Source: Gonatopus flavifemur
Taxonomy: Eukaryota; Arthropoda; Insecta; Hymenoptera; Dryinidae
NCBI GenBank assembly: GCA_018340375.1
Contig: JAFFJZ010000003.1
Span: 51,491,006 to 51,555,005, forward strand
Direction of reading: 5' to 3'
Length of the DNA stretch: 64,000 bases
Made by a program: the position numbers and the translations under genes. How positions within the stretch are numbered: the stretch's first letter is position 1; every line of letters starts with the position of its first letter. The notes beneath the pieces were generated by a model. The model was not told where the DNA came from, ran no database searches, and saw only the letters and a list, made by a program, of their open reading frames with translations. Shown piece after piece: positions 52,999 to 62,926 of the stretch.

Positions 52999-54200
52999 AA
53001 TCATCAGTTTGGTTTTAGAAGAAATAGGGGAACGCGAGAAGCAATTTTAGCACTTAGGACAGTAATAGAGAAAAGGATAGCGCTGAAGAAATCTGTGTAC
53101 ATAGGTTTTGTAGATATACAAAAGGCTTTCGATAATGTGGACTGGGAGAAGATGTTTGCGATCCTGAAGAAGGTGGGAATAAATTATAAAGATAGAAGAA
53201 TAATATACGAATTATATAAGAATCAAAGTGCAATAATAGACATAGAGGGTCAGGAAGGGGAAGCACAAATAAGAAGAGGGGTGAGACAAGGATGCTCATT
53301 ATCGCCACTGATGTTCAATTTATATATAGAAGAAGCAATGAACGAAGTGAAGGAGGAAATTCAATCGAAATTACAGATTCAGGGAGAAAATATAAGTATG
53401 TTGAGATTCGCGGATGACATAGCTATATTGGCCACGAGTAGTACTGAGTTAGAAAATATTCTCAACGCTATGAGAACAATATTATTGGAAAACTATTGTA
53501 TGAATATAAATAAAGACAAAACAAGATTCATGATGTGTACAGCAGCGAAAACAGCTAGAAGAACGGAAATCAAAATAGATACCGAGACAATTGAACAGGT
53601 GAAAGAATTCAAATATCTAGGAAGCATAATTACAGAAAACGGCACAAGCGAAAGAGATATAAGAGCAAGAATAACACAAGGGAAACAGGCTTCTTACCAG
53701 AAGAAACAGTTATTATGCTAAAAGAATATAAGCTTGAAAGTGAGGAAGAAATTCTTGAGAAGTTACGTTTGGAGCACAGCATTATATGGTTGCGAAACTT
53801 GGACAATGGGGGAAACTGATCAACGAAGACTTGAAGCTTTTGAGATGTGGTGTTATAGGAGGATGCTCAGAATAAAATGGATAGACAAAGTCAAAAATGA
53901 AGGAGTACTCGAGCAGATAAATGAAAAAAGAAATCTTTTGAAACACATCGTGAAAAGGAGAAGCAATCTCATAGGACACACATTACGGCATGAGAGTTTA
54001 TTGAAAACAATATTGGAAGGGAAAATGAATAGTAAAACTGGTAAAGGTAGACCTAGATTGAGTTATATGAAGCAAATCGTACAAGACAAGGGATGTAGTA
54101 GATATGTAGAAATTAAACGTTTGGCGGATAATAGACAGGGGTGGAGGGTTTCATCAAACCAGTCGTAAGACTGATTACTTCATGATGATGATGATTTGGT
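52999..54200 (+). pseudogene. Non-LTR retrotransposon reverse transcriptase, 5'-truncated
   Basis: Reads NHQFGFRRNRGTREAILAL, VDIQKAFDNVDW, GVRQGCSLSPLMFNLYIE and LRFADDIAIL (catalytic FADD), then VKEFKYLGSIIT. An in-frame TAA at 53719-53721 is followed, in the same frame, by the C-terminal region GCETWTMGE, LEAFEMWCYRRMLRI and NLIGHTLRH, ending at TAA 54166. The tail is a TGATGATGATGA run (~54180-54193) in place of poly(A). Short trinucleotide tails and this C-terminus suggest an RTE-like clade. The endonuclease is missing by 5' truncation. One stop codon, so fairly young. Confidence 0.75.
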
Positions 54201-55235
54201 GCAGTAATCCATGTACTGTTTGCAAAAAATTTTCAATTATGGAAATTTTGAGATGACCACTTTGGAACAGCGCTAAAAGTGTATATTTTTATTCAGTGTT
54301 CCAATATGTCATTGAAATACAAAATGCAACTGTAGCATCAAGGAATATCTCTATTACTAGCAAGAGAGCTGTAATTACTAACAATAAATTTTGATGTTCA
54401 AAGTGAATTTAGGGAATTCAAAAATCTATATCGAATATTGACAGTCAGCACATTTAGATTACTTTGATTTTTTTCAGCTGGCATATTGGTTTCGAAATCG
54501 TTAATTCCGTGGGTTGGATATCGATTCCGGATGTAGTGACTTGAAAATCTCATGTACAACGTGTTGAACCCCATTTCTTTGATAGTTTGATTAATTATGA
54601 TTGTTTGAAGCGCTGTACTGGAGCCGCCATTTCGAAATTTTCAAAATCGAAAATGTTTTGCAGAAATTACGGACATTACTCGATAAAATCGTATGAGAAT
54701 CATATTTTTCTGATAATTGTTGTTAATACTACATAAATAATAAACATGGGATCAAACGGGACAAAGTCTGTGGAACGTGTTCTTATCAGGATATAGTAAA
54801 GTGCTTCGGCAAGGATTTATTTTTTTTAATTTTTTCGGAACACATTCATGGGGCGCACTCATTTAAATTGGAAAAAAACCTAAATAAGCGCCACTCTAGT
54901 TGACAAATTGTATGATTGGAACGTTTATTTGAGATAATAATCATTTTTTCTGTCAGTTCTTAAAGGAAAATACAAATATTCGGGAAATATGGATTGAAAA
55001 TCGTTTCTTCGTGGATAAACTACAGAGAAGCGACGTTGAAAATTTCTTTTACAATCTGGGGTTAACGAATCTGAACACTTTTGCATTTCTCAACGGTCCA
55101 TACGGTAGTGGGAATATTGTACGCTTAGATCCAACACGCGATTGGTTAGAACCAGCGAGAAGGTTGACGCAACTGACGCTCAACGGATACAACATAACAA
55201 CAGATACTGTGAATGCAGTGCTGAGGAATGCACCT

Positions 55236-55497
55236 TGTTGAAGCAGTTGGTTTATCGCGTCGGTAACCAAGAGTTCCTGGTTCTTATCGTTTGGCCACAG
55301 GTGGCGCTTCACTCTTTTTACCACTAGACGCGCATCGAGTGCGTCCTTCTTCCAGATATACTTGAACTTTCATGCTAACCACATTTAACGCCATTTTTTG
55401 TATTCTCGAAATAAAAACGTAGTAAACCGTTTCATTCTTCACTAAAACTGTTTTCTTTATTAACGTGAGTACCCTCACCGTGTATTCTGCTCTAACA
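55236..55497 (+). repeat. Copia 5' LTR and primer-binding site
   Basis: 262 bp, TG...CA. The three positions differing from the 3' LTR are in 'cggt(a/g)accaag', 'gctaac(c/g)acat' and 'gtaaac(c/t)gttt'. The primer-binding site abuts its end with no spacer. Confidence 0.92.
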
Positions 55498-55631
55498 GGT
55501 TATGGGCCCAGCACGCTTCCACTGCGTAAAAATTCAAGTGAGGAATAGTCAACGAACGCGAGAAGCTTGTTCGGTTGTTGTACGTAGTGAATCGTAGAAA
55601 GAGAAAACGTGCGAGAACGGTTTGTGTAATC

Positions 55632-58600
55632 ATGTCTCAAGATTTATTTGTGAGAAATATTCGAAAGTTCGATGGGACAAATTTCCAAGGGTGGAAATTT
55701 CAGATGAAAACTTTGTTTACAGCAAATGAAATCGATGATATTGTCGATGGTACGCGTGTGATACCGCAAGATCGAACGACGCCCGAAGCAAAAGCTTGGG
55801 TACGTGACAACGCTAAAGCGATGTTTTTAATATCATCTGCTCTCGAGTATATTCAATTGGAACAATTATTGGTGTGCGAAACGGCGAAAGATATGTGGGA
55901 TAATTTGTGTCGAGTTCATGAACAAAAATCTACCGCGAACAAGCTTTTGTTGTTACAAAAATTTCACGATTATCGCATGTCGTCGAGTGATTCGGTCGTT
56001 CAACATATCGCGAAAATTCGTAACATGGCGGCACAAATTGAAGATGTTGGTGAGAAAGTATCCGAGTTGACTGTGATAGCAAAAATCTTGGGTAGCTTAT
56101 CATCTAAATATGGCACACTTCGCACAGCCTGGGATAGCGTCGAACCAGCACGTCAAACACTTGAAAATCTCGAAGAAAGATTAATTCGTGAAGAATCGAG
56201 ATTGAACATCGACAGTGAAGAAGGAGCAAGTGCGTTGGCTGCTTCAAAGAACAGTGATAAAAAAACTCATACGAAGAGAAGAGTGAATCCAAAGAAATCA
56301 AAAAACAATGTCAAGTGTTATCGGTGTCAGCAAATGGGTCATTTTGCATATGAATGTGCTAAGAAAACAAACGAGAAGGGAAATGCTGATGATATGTCAC
56401 GAGACTGTGCATTTGTTGTTGAAAAAACACAAGAAGCGGTAAATGATTTCGCGTTGTTGAGTGTTAATCAGTTGAGGGAGTTTCTTGAAGTGGAATCGGA
56501 CGAAATCTGGCTTACCGACAGCGGTGCGTCGAGGCACATGACTTACCGGCGTGATTGGTTTACCAAGTATCGACCAACTGAGAATGGTGGATCTGTGATT
56601 CTTGGTGATGGTGAAGAGTGCTCCATTGTCGGTGAAGGAGTAATACATATACAAAGATTCGTGAACGGTCTGTGGTATGATGGACGAATTGAAAACGTTC
56701 TTTATGTACCTGGCTTGAAGAAACATCTGTTTTCTGTTGGTGCATGCACGAAAAAAGGTTTCGAAGTGAATTTCAAAGATAACAGAGTGAACGTAATACG
56801 TGGAAATCAAGTGTTTGCAACGGGAGTGAAGCAAAACAATGACACTTATTGCTCGTTTTTCCGCGTTGTAAAGGTTTGTGCCGTGGAAGCAAATCTCTCA
56901 GTTCATAATTTACGTGTGTGGCATGAACGTCTTGCTCATGTGGATAAGCGTGCAATTCGTGAACTTGCAAAGAAAGGACTCGTTCATGGAATATCTATGA
57001 CAGATACAAACGACTTTACATGTGAAATGTGTCAACTTGGAAAAGCGCACCGCTTACCGTTCGGAAAACCTAAAAGAGTGTTCACAAAACCGGGTGAACT
57101 TATACACACAGATGTATGCGGTCCCATGTCTGTTGAGTCCCTAGGGGGCGCAAAATATTTTCTGACGTTTAAGGATGATGCAACAGGTTACCGACACGTG
57201 TATTTTTTGCGGCACAAATCCGACGTGTTCGAGCAATTTAAATGCTTTGAGAGAATGATCGCAAATAAATTCGAACGACCCATAAAAGCATTGCATTCGG
57301 ACAATGGACGCGAATTCTGCAATCATCAAATGGACGAGTACCTAAAATCCCGAGGAATTATGAAGAGAAATACTGCACCTTATGTTCCAGAACAGAACGG
57401 GAAGGCCGAAAGGGATAATCGGACAATCGTTGAGAGTGCTCGGACGATGATCCATGCCAAATCTCTTCCACTGAATTTATGGGCAGAAGCAGTTAACACT
57501 GCAGTGTATGTACTCAATCGTACAGCTTCAACAGGTAGGAGCGCAACACCTTACGAGTTATGGATGGGAAAAAGGCCCACAATCAGTCATTTACGCATTT
57601 TTGGGTCCACAGCATACGTTCACACACCAAAACAGTTCGTTAAGAAATTTGATCTCCGAGCTCGAAAAATGATCTTAGTTGGATATGAGGGTGAGTCTAC
57701 GAATTATCGAGTATATGATCCGACTTCAAAACGTGTGAGTGTAGCGCGAAACGTAACCTTTTGTGAAAAAGTTGGGAAGGTGGAAATGTTTGAGGAAGAA
57801 GTGTCCGATGAAATAATAGTGCTACCGAATATGAAGAAGGAGCAAGAAATTGAAGACGCAAGAAATTTTGAACCTCAAGAAATTCATGAACAAGAAATCC
57901 CGAATAATCAGCCTGACAATGAAGATCAACCCGGTGACAACATACAGCAGCAAGAAGAAATTGCAGTTGATCAGGGGCGAGTCTTAAGCAATCGAGCCAT
58001 GATTCATCCTCCACCAAGGTATGCAGTCGACGTGGCTGAATATATTCCGCCGAGCGCTTATGAAGAAGCAATAAGTGGAGACAACAGCTCGCAGTGGATG
58101 CGTGCTATAGAAGAGGAACTGAAATCGCACAGGTTCAACAACACTTGGTCAATTGTTCAGAGGACCCCGGAAATTAAGACCATCAATACTAAGTGGGTGT
58201 TTAAGATCAAAAGTGATCCTTTAGATGGCGCACGACGATTTAAAGCAAGATTATGTGCTCGTGGTTCCATGCAGCGAGAAGGCATTGACTACACCGAAAC
58301 GTTTGCACCTGTGGTGCGATATGATTCACTTCGAGTACTTCTAGCACTAGTGGCTGAAAAAGATTTGGAGTTATTGCAATTCGACGTTGAGACAGCCTTC
58401 TTATACGGCGAATTAGAGGAGGATATTTTTATGGAAATTCCAAAAGGACTAAAACTCGAAGAAACGCCAATAAATAGTGTAGTGTGTAAACTCAATAAAT
58501 CGCTGTATGGGTTAAAACAATCGCCACGATGCTGGAATAAAAAATTCACTCAGTTACTGGATCAATTCGAGTTTAAAAATAGTGCAGCCGACCAGTGTAT

Positions 58601-59594
58601 TTTTGTTGGCAAAGTGAAAAATGAGCCAGTTTGTCTGGCATTGTTTGTGGACGATGGATTAATCACAGCAAAATCTGAATCGAGTCTGAACTATGTAGCT
58701 GGTCGTTTACGTGAAGACTTCAAAATTAAGATCGGCAACTCAAGTGTTTTTGTTGGTGTTCAGATTGAGCGGGATAGATGCAAGAAAATATTGGCCATCC
58801 AACAAAGTGCATATGTGAGAAAAATAATTGAAAAATTTGGAATGAGTGATGCGAAGCCAATGAACGTACCAGCTGATCCTCATGTCGTGTTGCATCCAGT
58901 GGAAGAAGGCGATGAGATTTCAAACAATGTGCCCTATCGAGAAGCTGTGGGATCGTTGATTTTTCTCGCAACTGTGTCTCGTCCTGATATTGCGTTTGCA
59001 GTGGATGCAGTGAGTAAGTTCCTAAACCGTCACAGTGTTGACCACTGGCATGCAGTCAAGCGAATTTTCGCTTATCTGAAGGGAACAATTGATCATAGAC
59101 TAGTATACGGAGAGGGCGATAGCAGAACAGAGTTAGTCGGATATTCTGACGCAGACTACGCCGGTGACATAGAAACCCGTAGATCAACCACTGGTTATAT
59201 TTTCTGTCTTGCAAATGGTCCAGTCTCCTGGTCTTCACAAAGGCAGAAACTAGTTGTGCTCAGTACAACAGAGTCGGAATACGTGGCAGCCGCGACAGCT
59301 GCTAAAGAAGCCATGTGGTTGCGTCAACTTCTGAGGGATATTGGATGTTCATGTAAGCGTGAAACATGTTTGTATGTCGACAACCAAAGCGCAATACGTT
59401 TGGTGAAAAATCCTATATTTCACAAACGTACCAAACACATCGACATACGCTACCATTACATCAGGGAGAGACTTGAGCAGGGGGACTTAACAGTGAAATA
59501 CATTTCATCTGAACAACAACGTGCTGACATTCTTACAAAGGCGCTGCCCAAGGATCGGTTCAGAAGACTATGTGAGATGATCAATCTTACATGA
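55632..59594 (+). CDS. Copia gag-pol polyprotein, apparently intact (1320 aa)
   Basis: ATG 55632 (MSQDLFVRNIRKFDG) is chosen because it begins the copia gag homology; the upstream in-frame codons lack ATG. Order: gag (to ~215), zinc knuckle CYRCQQMGHFAYEC (~228), aspartic protease LTDSGASRHM (~296), GAG-pre-integrase zinc region WHERLAHV...CEMCQLGKAH (~430-470), integrase core (Asp in HTDVCGPM ~494, Asp in HSDNGREF ~556, Glu in NGKAERDNR ~592), reverse transcriptase (FVDDGLIT ~1005, the YVDD-equivalent), RNase H (YSDADYAGD ~1170, TESEYVAA, YVDNQSAIRL, HIDIRYHYIRE) and stop at 59592. No break seen, so it is a candidate for a competent element. Confidence 0.92.
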   Translation: MSQDLFVRNIRKFDGTNFQGWKFQMKTLFTANEIDDIVDGTRVIPQDRTTPEAKAWVRDNAKAMFLISSALEYIQLEQLLVCETAKDMWDNLCRVHEQKSTANKLLLLQKFHDYRMSSSDSVVQHIAKIRNMAAQIEDVGEKVSELTVIAKILGSLSSKYGTLRTAWDSVEPARQTLENLEERLIREESRLNIDSEEGASALAASKNSDKKTHTKRRVNPKKSKNNVKCYRCQQMGHFAYECAKKTNEKGNADDMSRDCAFVVEKTQEAVNDFALLSVNQLREFLEVESDEIWLTDSGASRHMTYRRDWFTKYRPTENGGSVILGDGEECSIVGEGVIHIQRFVNGLWYDGRIENVLYVPGLKKHLFSVGACTKKGFEVNFKDNRVNVIRGNQVFATGVKQNNDTYCSFFRVVKVCAVEANLSVHNLRVWHERLAHVDKRAIRELAKKGLVHGISMTDTNDFTCEMCQLGKAHRLPFGKPKRVFTKPGELIHTDVCGPMSVESLGGAKYFLTFKDDATGYRHVYFLRHKSDVFEQFKCFERMIANKFERPIKALHSDNGREFCNHQMDEYLKSRGIMKRNTAPYVPEQNGKAERDNRTIVESARTMIHAKSLPLNLWAEAVNTAVYVLNRTASTGRSATPYELWMGKRPTISHLRIFGSTAYVHTPKQFVKKFDLRARKMILVGYEGESTNYRVYDPTSKRVSVARNVTFCEKVGKVEMFEEEVSDEIIVLPNMKKEQEIEDARNFEPQEIHEQEIPNNQPDNEDQPGDNIQQQEEIAVDQGRVLSNRAMIHPPPRYAVDVAEYIPPSAYEEAISGDNSSQWMRAIEEELKSHRFNNTWSIVQRTPEIKTINTKWVFKIKSDPLDGARRFKARLCARGSMQREGIDYTETFAPVVRYDSLRVLLALVAEKDLELLQFDVETAFLYGELEEDIFMEIPKGLKLEETPINSVVCKLNKSLYGLKQSPRCWNKKFTQLLDQFEFKNSAADQCIFVGKVKNEPVCLALFVDDGLITAKSESSLNYVAGRLREDFKIKIGNSSVFVGVQIERDRCKKILAIQQSAYVRKIIEKFGMSDAKPMNVPADPHVVLHPVEEGDEISNNVPYREAVGSLIFLATVSRPDIAFAVDAVSKFLNRHSVDHWHAVKRIFAYLKGTIDHRLVYGEGDSRTELVGYSDADYAGDIETRRSTTGYIFCLANGPVSWSSQRQKLVVLSTTESEYVAAATAAKEAMWLRQLLRDIGCSCKRETCLYVDNQSAIRLVKNPIFHKRTKHIDIRYHYIRERLEQGDLTVKYISSEQQRADILTKALPKDRFRRLCEMINLT

Positions 59595-59613
59595 GACGCT
59601 CAAACGGTGGAAG

Positions 59614-59875
59614 TGTTGAAGCAGTTGGTTTATCGCGTCGGTGACCAAGAGTTCCTGGTTCTTATCGTTTGGCCACAGGTGGCGCTTCACTCTTTTTACC
59701 ACTAGACGCGCATCGAGTGCGTCCTTCTTCCAGATATACTTGAACTTTCATGCTAACGACATTTAACGCCATTTTTTGTATTCTCGAAATAAAAACGTAG
59801 TAAACTGTTTCATTCTTCACTAAAACTGTTTTCTTTATTAACGTGAGTACCCTCACCGTGTATTCTGCTCTAACA
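59614..59875 (+). repeat. Copia 3' LTR
   Basis: 262 bp, nearly identical to the 5' LTR. Begins 19 bp after the polyprotein stop, preceded by 'aaacggtggaag'. Ends CTCTAACA at 59875, followed by CGCCT and the resumed LRR exon. Confidence 0.92.
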
Positions 59876-59905
59876 CGCCTAATATAAACATATTGAATAT
59901 TTGTG

Positions 59906-61127
59906 GTAAGTGATGTTACAACCAAGTCAGCATTTGGTTGACTTGCAATTTTTACTCCCTCTAACAGGGTCTACACAATGAAATTTCTTTCGTCGGCGGT
60001 TTCTTAGTGTGTGTGAGATTTCTATACAGACGAGCATAGTGGAAGGGGTGGAAATTTCCAGCCGATCAAATGCTGGCAACACTGGGTACAACATATCTCT
60101 TTCCTACACAGCACCCAGTTCAGACAGAGTTCAAAATGAATTCGTTTGGAACTATGAGAATCCAAAGTGAATACATCAAGTGGTTATACCTATATGAACT
60201 TCTCTTCCGATTTTTTTATTGGCTGAAAGTATGCTAAAACATTCCTAGAATTGAAATAAAAAAAGTCCACTTTGGACAATTCTTGAGAATTAATTTTCTG
60301 AAGCAACTCCAATGCTCGTATATAGCGTTTTGAAACTTCAAACGTGTTTATTTCGAAACCGTGTCTTTAAAACCGGCCGTAAACGAACGTCTTCCAGCTT
60401 GCATCTGTTTGACTTGAAGTTTTGACTGTAGCTTCTTGGTATAATTACCTAGTGAAGTACAGACCATCTGGCGATTGGTTTTTTGAAAAAAAATTATAAA
60501 CAATTAAAGTCATTGAATTTTGGTCAAAAATGCAATTTTTTGTTTAAACGGTGGCCATTTTGCGGAAAATTGATATTAAACTATTGTCGTGTGTACTTCA
60601 CCAGCAAAATGAATGTAGATTATCAAAAAATTTATTTCATTGCTCCACATGCTGATAGGGCTGTGGAATGTGTCCGGCCGCGGAACATCTTTTTGAAATA
60701 CTACATAAGTTATCATGTTCTGCTGCCGCTATTTTGTTTCAAATTTCAAATGAGAAAATTGTTTCGTACGCTTGAGGAGTTGCTATATCGATTAGTATAT
60801 TATTTATAGAGCCTTTTTCACAAAATCAATTTCGAAAAAATCCTGAAAAAACCCGTGTTTTTTGACCCTCTACATAGGTATAACCCTTCAAGAAATCTTT
60901 CTGAATTATGGTGCTGTATAACTTCGTTTTATATATCAATAATGCGAATTTTAGGAAATTGAATTCAATAAGCGTATTTGTTTATAGATTTCGATTGAGC
61001 AAAGGGCACCTTGATGATACGCCCGTCAAATAATTTGAAAGACATCAATTCCCAAAATATCAAGAATGTTAAAAGATATTTTTGGACAACTTTCATACCG
61101 AGCATAGAACGAATTTAGTTCAGCAAA
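59906..61127 (+). other. Intron or flank of the LRR gene
   Basis: Begins with a good donor (GTAAGTGATG). No repeat or coding segment is recognised; the frame 60483-60809 is Phe/Tyr/Lys-rich, AT-driven and without homology. An acceptor-like 'tttagttcag' lies at about 61113-61122. Confidence 0.35.
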
Positions 61128-61448
61128 ATGAGGATTTGGGGAAAAGATATATCTTCGTTTATGAAGTGCAATCTGTGTACCATTAAAGAAGTGTCCTTAA
61201 CAACCGCAGATGTACATTATGGATCAGATCTTACGCATATAATACAGATGGTACCGCATGAGATTCCCCTTGAAATCATAATTGATTCAAACATGGTGAA
61301 TAAAATAAAGAAAGCCATGAGGGATAAAAGAGAAAATTCAATCAAAGGCCTGTCAATCTTCAAAGTGGAAACAGCATCGATCGTCGTTAGTATTCACATT
61401 TATAGAGATATCAACTTTATGAGCTCGCGTAATCGAATCATTTTTTAG
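61128..61448 (+). CDS. Possible downstream LRR exon
   Basis: Open frame beginning just after an acceptor-like site: FMKCNLCTIKEVSLTTADVH and LTHIIQMVPHEIPLEIIID read like a terminal leucine-rich repeat, then a basic tail to TAG at 61446. Position and orientation suit the last exon of the RRM/F-box/LRR gene, but the reading phase does not join to the 59905 donor (phase 1 would meet a stop), so either an exon is missing or the gene has another frameshift. Confidence 0.3.
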   Translation: MRIWGKDISSFMKCNLCTIKEVSLTTADVHYGSDLTHIIQMVPHEIPLEIIIDSNMVNKIKKAMRDKRENSIKGLSIFKVETASIVVSIHIYRDINFMSSRNRIIF

Positions 61449-62150
61449 CAGTGGGGACGAGTAGGAAATATCGATATATTATCACACTTGGAACTATTTT
61501 CACGTCATTATAACGATAATTACCGATTGATTTTGAAACTTGGGACATTGAAAACTGGAACAAATGCTACTTTTTATGTCTTTGGAAGTTTCTGATACGT
61601 TCGGAAAATTTAGTTTAAAAAGCATTCGAGAATTAGGAGATTTCAAAAACATCAGATTTTCAAAAAATCGTATTTTTGAGGTCATTTTCGAATTCAGAGG
61701 AACTTAGAAAGATTCAAACAAATTCAGAGAAAGCTTGGAAATTTGGATAAATCAGATTAGGAGGAACTCAGGAAGATTTCGGAAAATCTCGAGGGATTTT
61801 CAAATTTTCATCACAAAAATTCTGATAGATTCACAGAAGATCAGAGAAAGTTAGAAAAATTCGGAATGCATCACTACCTGACAGGTTTCCTACTTCCCTT
61901 GAATTATTAGAAATTCATTGAATCTGTTTTTTGGGAAAATGTTCTCAAAGCAAGGAGAGATTTCAGAGAATTTCTGAGAAATTCCACAGGGATCCAGGGA
62001 TATATATTTTGACCAGGGTGAATGGTTGTAACAATCAACTCATGACTAAATTTGGCTCAACTATTGACCTCTATACATACTGAAAAAACGCTACTTGAAT
62101 GTTCTATAATTTACTTTTGTCAGGCACCACAATGCGGTCAATTGCCGAAA
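61449..62150. other. Low-complexity 'cagagaaa(g/t)tt' sequence
   Basis: 61690-61980 is built from variants of 'attcagagaaag' and 'gg(a/g)a(a/g)attt' spaced irregularly. No gene; the remaining bases are AT-rich. Confidence 0.35.
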
Positions 62151-62184
62151 AGCTGGTTATTTTTTTATCAATGACAAATTTTTA

Positions 62185-62325
62185 TACGATATTGATACAA
62201 TACTGAGACGATATCGAGACTGAACCGAGACGAAACCGAGGCGATAACATCTTTTTTTTTCACGAGACCGAGACGAGAGTTGCACCGATCTCGTCTTATC
62301 TCGACTCGTGCGAAGCCCTATTAAA
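62185..62325. repeat. Degenerate CGAGACGA minisatellite
   Basis: Copies of gagac(g/c)(a/g)(a/t), such as 'ctgagacgatatcgagactg' and 'cgagacgagagttgcacc', with an inverted part 'atctcgtcttatctcgactc' at 62289. Short self-complementary array interrupted by a T-run (62251-62260). Confidence 0.5.
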
Positions 62326-62327
62326 TA

Positions 62328-62560
62328 CCACATATTATTCTCCATAATCGAATTATATATCACTTTCGAGGTTTTTGGAGTTGCTGATTACGAATTTCAT
62401 GGCAATCGTACAAAAATTCACCCCCTCCATCCCTTAATGACTGACCCTTGAGACCACATATTATTCCACCTCATCAAGTTACATATCATTTCCATGGTTT
62501 TTGGGGTTGCTGATGACGAATTTTGTGTCAAAAATCACTCCGAAAACGTGTATCATATGT
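62328..62560. repeat. ~125-bp dispersed satellite, locus 3 (two units)
   Basis: Two units share 'ccacatattatt', 'a(c/t)atatcactttcgagg' or 'acatatcatttccatgg', 'tttttgg(a/g)gttgctgat' and 'acgaattt(c/t)(a/g)tg'. The 'gctgattacgaattt' core is the reverse complement of the 'aattcgtaatcagc' core in the satellites at 21290 and 50250, so this is an inverted, more diverged relative. Confidence 0.5.
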
Positions 62561-62880
62561 ATGCATCCCGTCTTTAAATGGTTAACGAAACGTTATAAAC
62601 AATCTTGATGAGTATCATTTGAATAAACGATTTATATAAACAATTATTTTTCATGTGCTTCTTCAACTAAGAATCAATACGCATCGTCAGAACAGGATTC
62701 CAATATAAGTACGTCACTATAATATTCCGTAGCTCAAGCTTGTATGGTTGGGAGTTTTTTATCTTTGAAATTATTTCTTGATTTTGGTTATAACAATTTG
62801 CAAAGGGCATGAATACATATCATGTATGTTTTCGACAGTAGCGTGGTGAGAACACTTCTATCCTCTTTCAATTCGCGTGA

Positions 62881-62926
62881 AAACAAGGATAAGAGGCGGG
62901 AAAATCCCGCCTCTTATCCTTTGTTT
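62881..62926. other. Long GC-rich hairpin
   Basis: AAGGATAAGAGGCGGGA, a two-base loop (aa), then the exact reverse complement TCCCGCCTCTTATCCTT, with the stem extending outward into aaac(a)/tgttt with one bulged base. No flanking element ends seen. Not in a coding context; it could act as a terminator-like or cruciform structure. Confidence 0.7.

Larger units (their letters stand above)
52175..54896. mobile_element. 2.7-kb TA-flanked element in intron 1
   Basis: Left GAGTGGCGTTTATTTAGATT, right reverse complement GAGTGGCGCTTATTTAGGTT, pairing for ~60 bp through 'gagtgcgcccc(c/a)tgaatg'. TA at 52173-52174 and 54897-54898. No transposase of its own. It carries a TTAA MITE (52474-52848) and a non-LTR fragment (52999-54200). 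It lies wholly within the intron, so splicing could remove it. Confidence 0.75.
55236..59875 (+). mobile_element. Full-length copia-type LTR retrotransposon
   Basis: LTRs 55236-55497 and 59614-59875 (262 bp each, TGTTGAAGCAG ... GCTCTAACA). By eye they differ at three positions. The duplication CACCT/CGCCT (5 bp, one change) lies at 55231-55235 and 59876-59880. Directly after the 5' LTR, GGTTATGGGCCCAGC (55498) is the primer-binding site type of Drosophila copia, complementary to the interior of initiator tRNA-Met. A short purine tract (ggtggaag) precedes the 3' LTR. The LTR holds AATAAA (near 55406 and 59784). One polyprotein frame, inserted in sense into an exon of the LRR gene. Confidence 0.95.
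51031..59905 (+). pseudogene. RRM + F-box + LRR protein gene, frameshifted and split by a copia element
   Basis: Exon 1 is 51031-52147: ATG, MNLAEYYSVQKELQ, RIENWPPPNG, then an RRM-like fold (~73-148; RNP2-like LMLFNLS, RNP1-like GKVAFIKV), an F-box-like segment (~169-213, SHLSDVVFRKIINF) and LRRs (VKHIKLCNQEL; ALELIDLSAV; KGLSLGE; IKFLRIGNC). A 1-nt frameshift lies near 51808. The donor AAG|GTGTGT (phase 0) fits the acceptor TGTCAG|TTC at 54956. Exon 2 is 54957-55235 plus 59881-59905 (...LRNAP / NINILNIC), with donor G|GTAAGT. The copia element 55236-59875 sits inside exon 2, and a TA-flanked element 52175-54896 in intron 1. RRM plus F-box/LRR recalls the 'EEED8.10-like' proteins of insects. 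The role is unknown; F-box proteins usually choose substrates for SCF ubiquitin ligases. Either a pseudogene or a disrupted allele. Confidence 0.7.

Noticed and set aside
60483..60809. 108-codon frame as a host exon
   Set aside because: Biased AT-driven composition (Lys, Phe, Tyr), no splice sites in phase, no recognisable domain.
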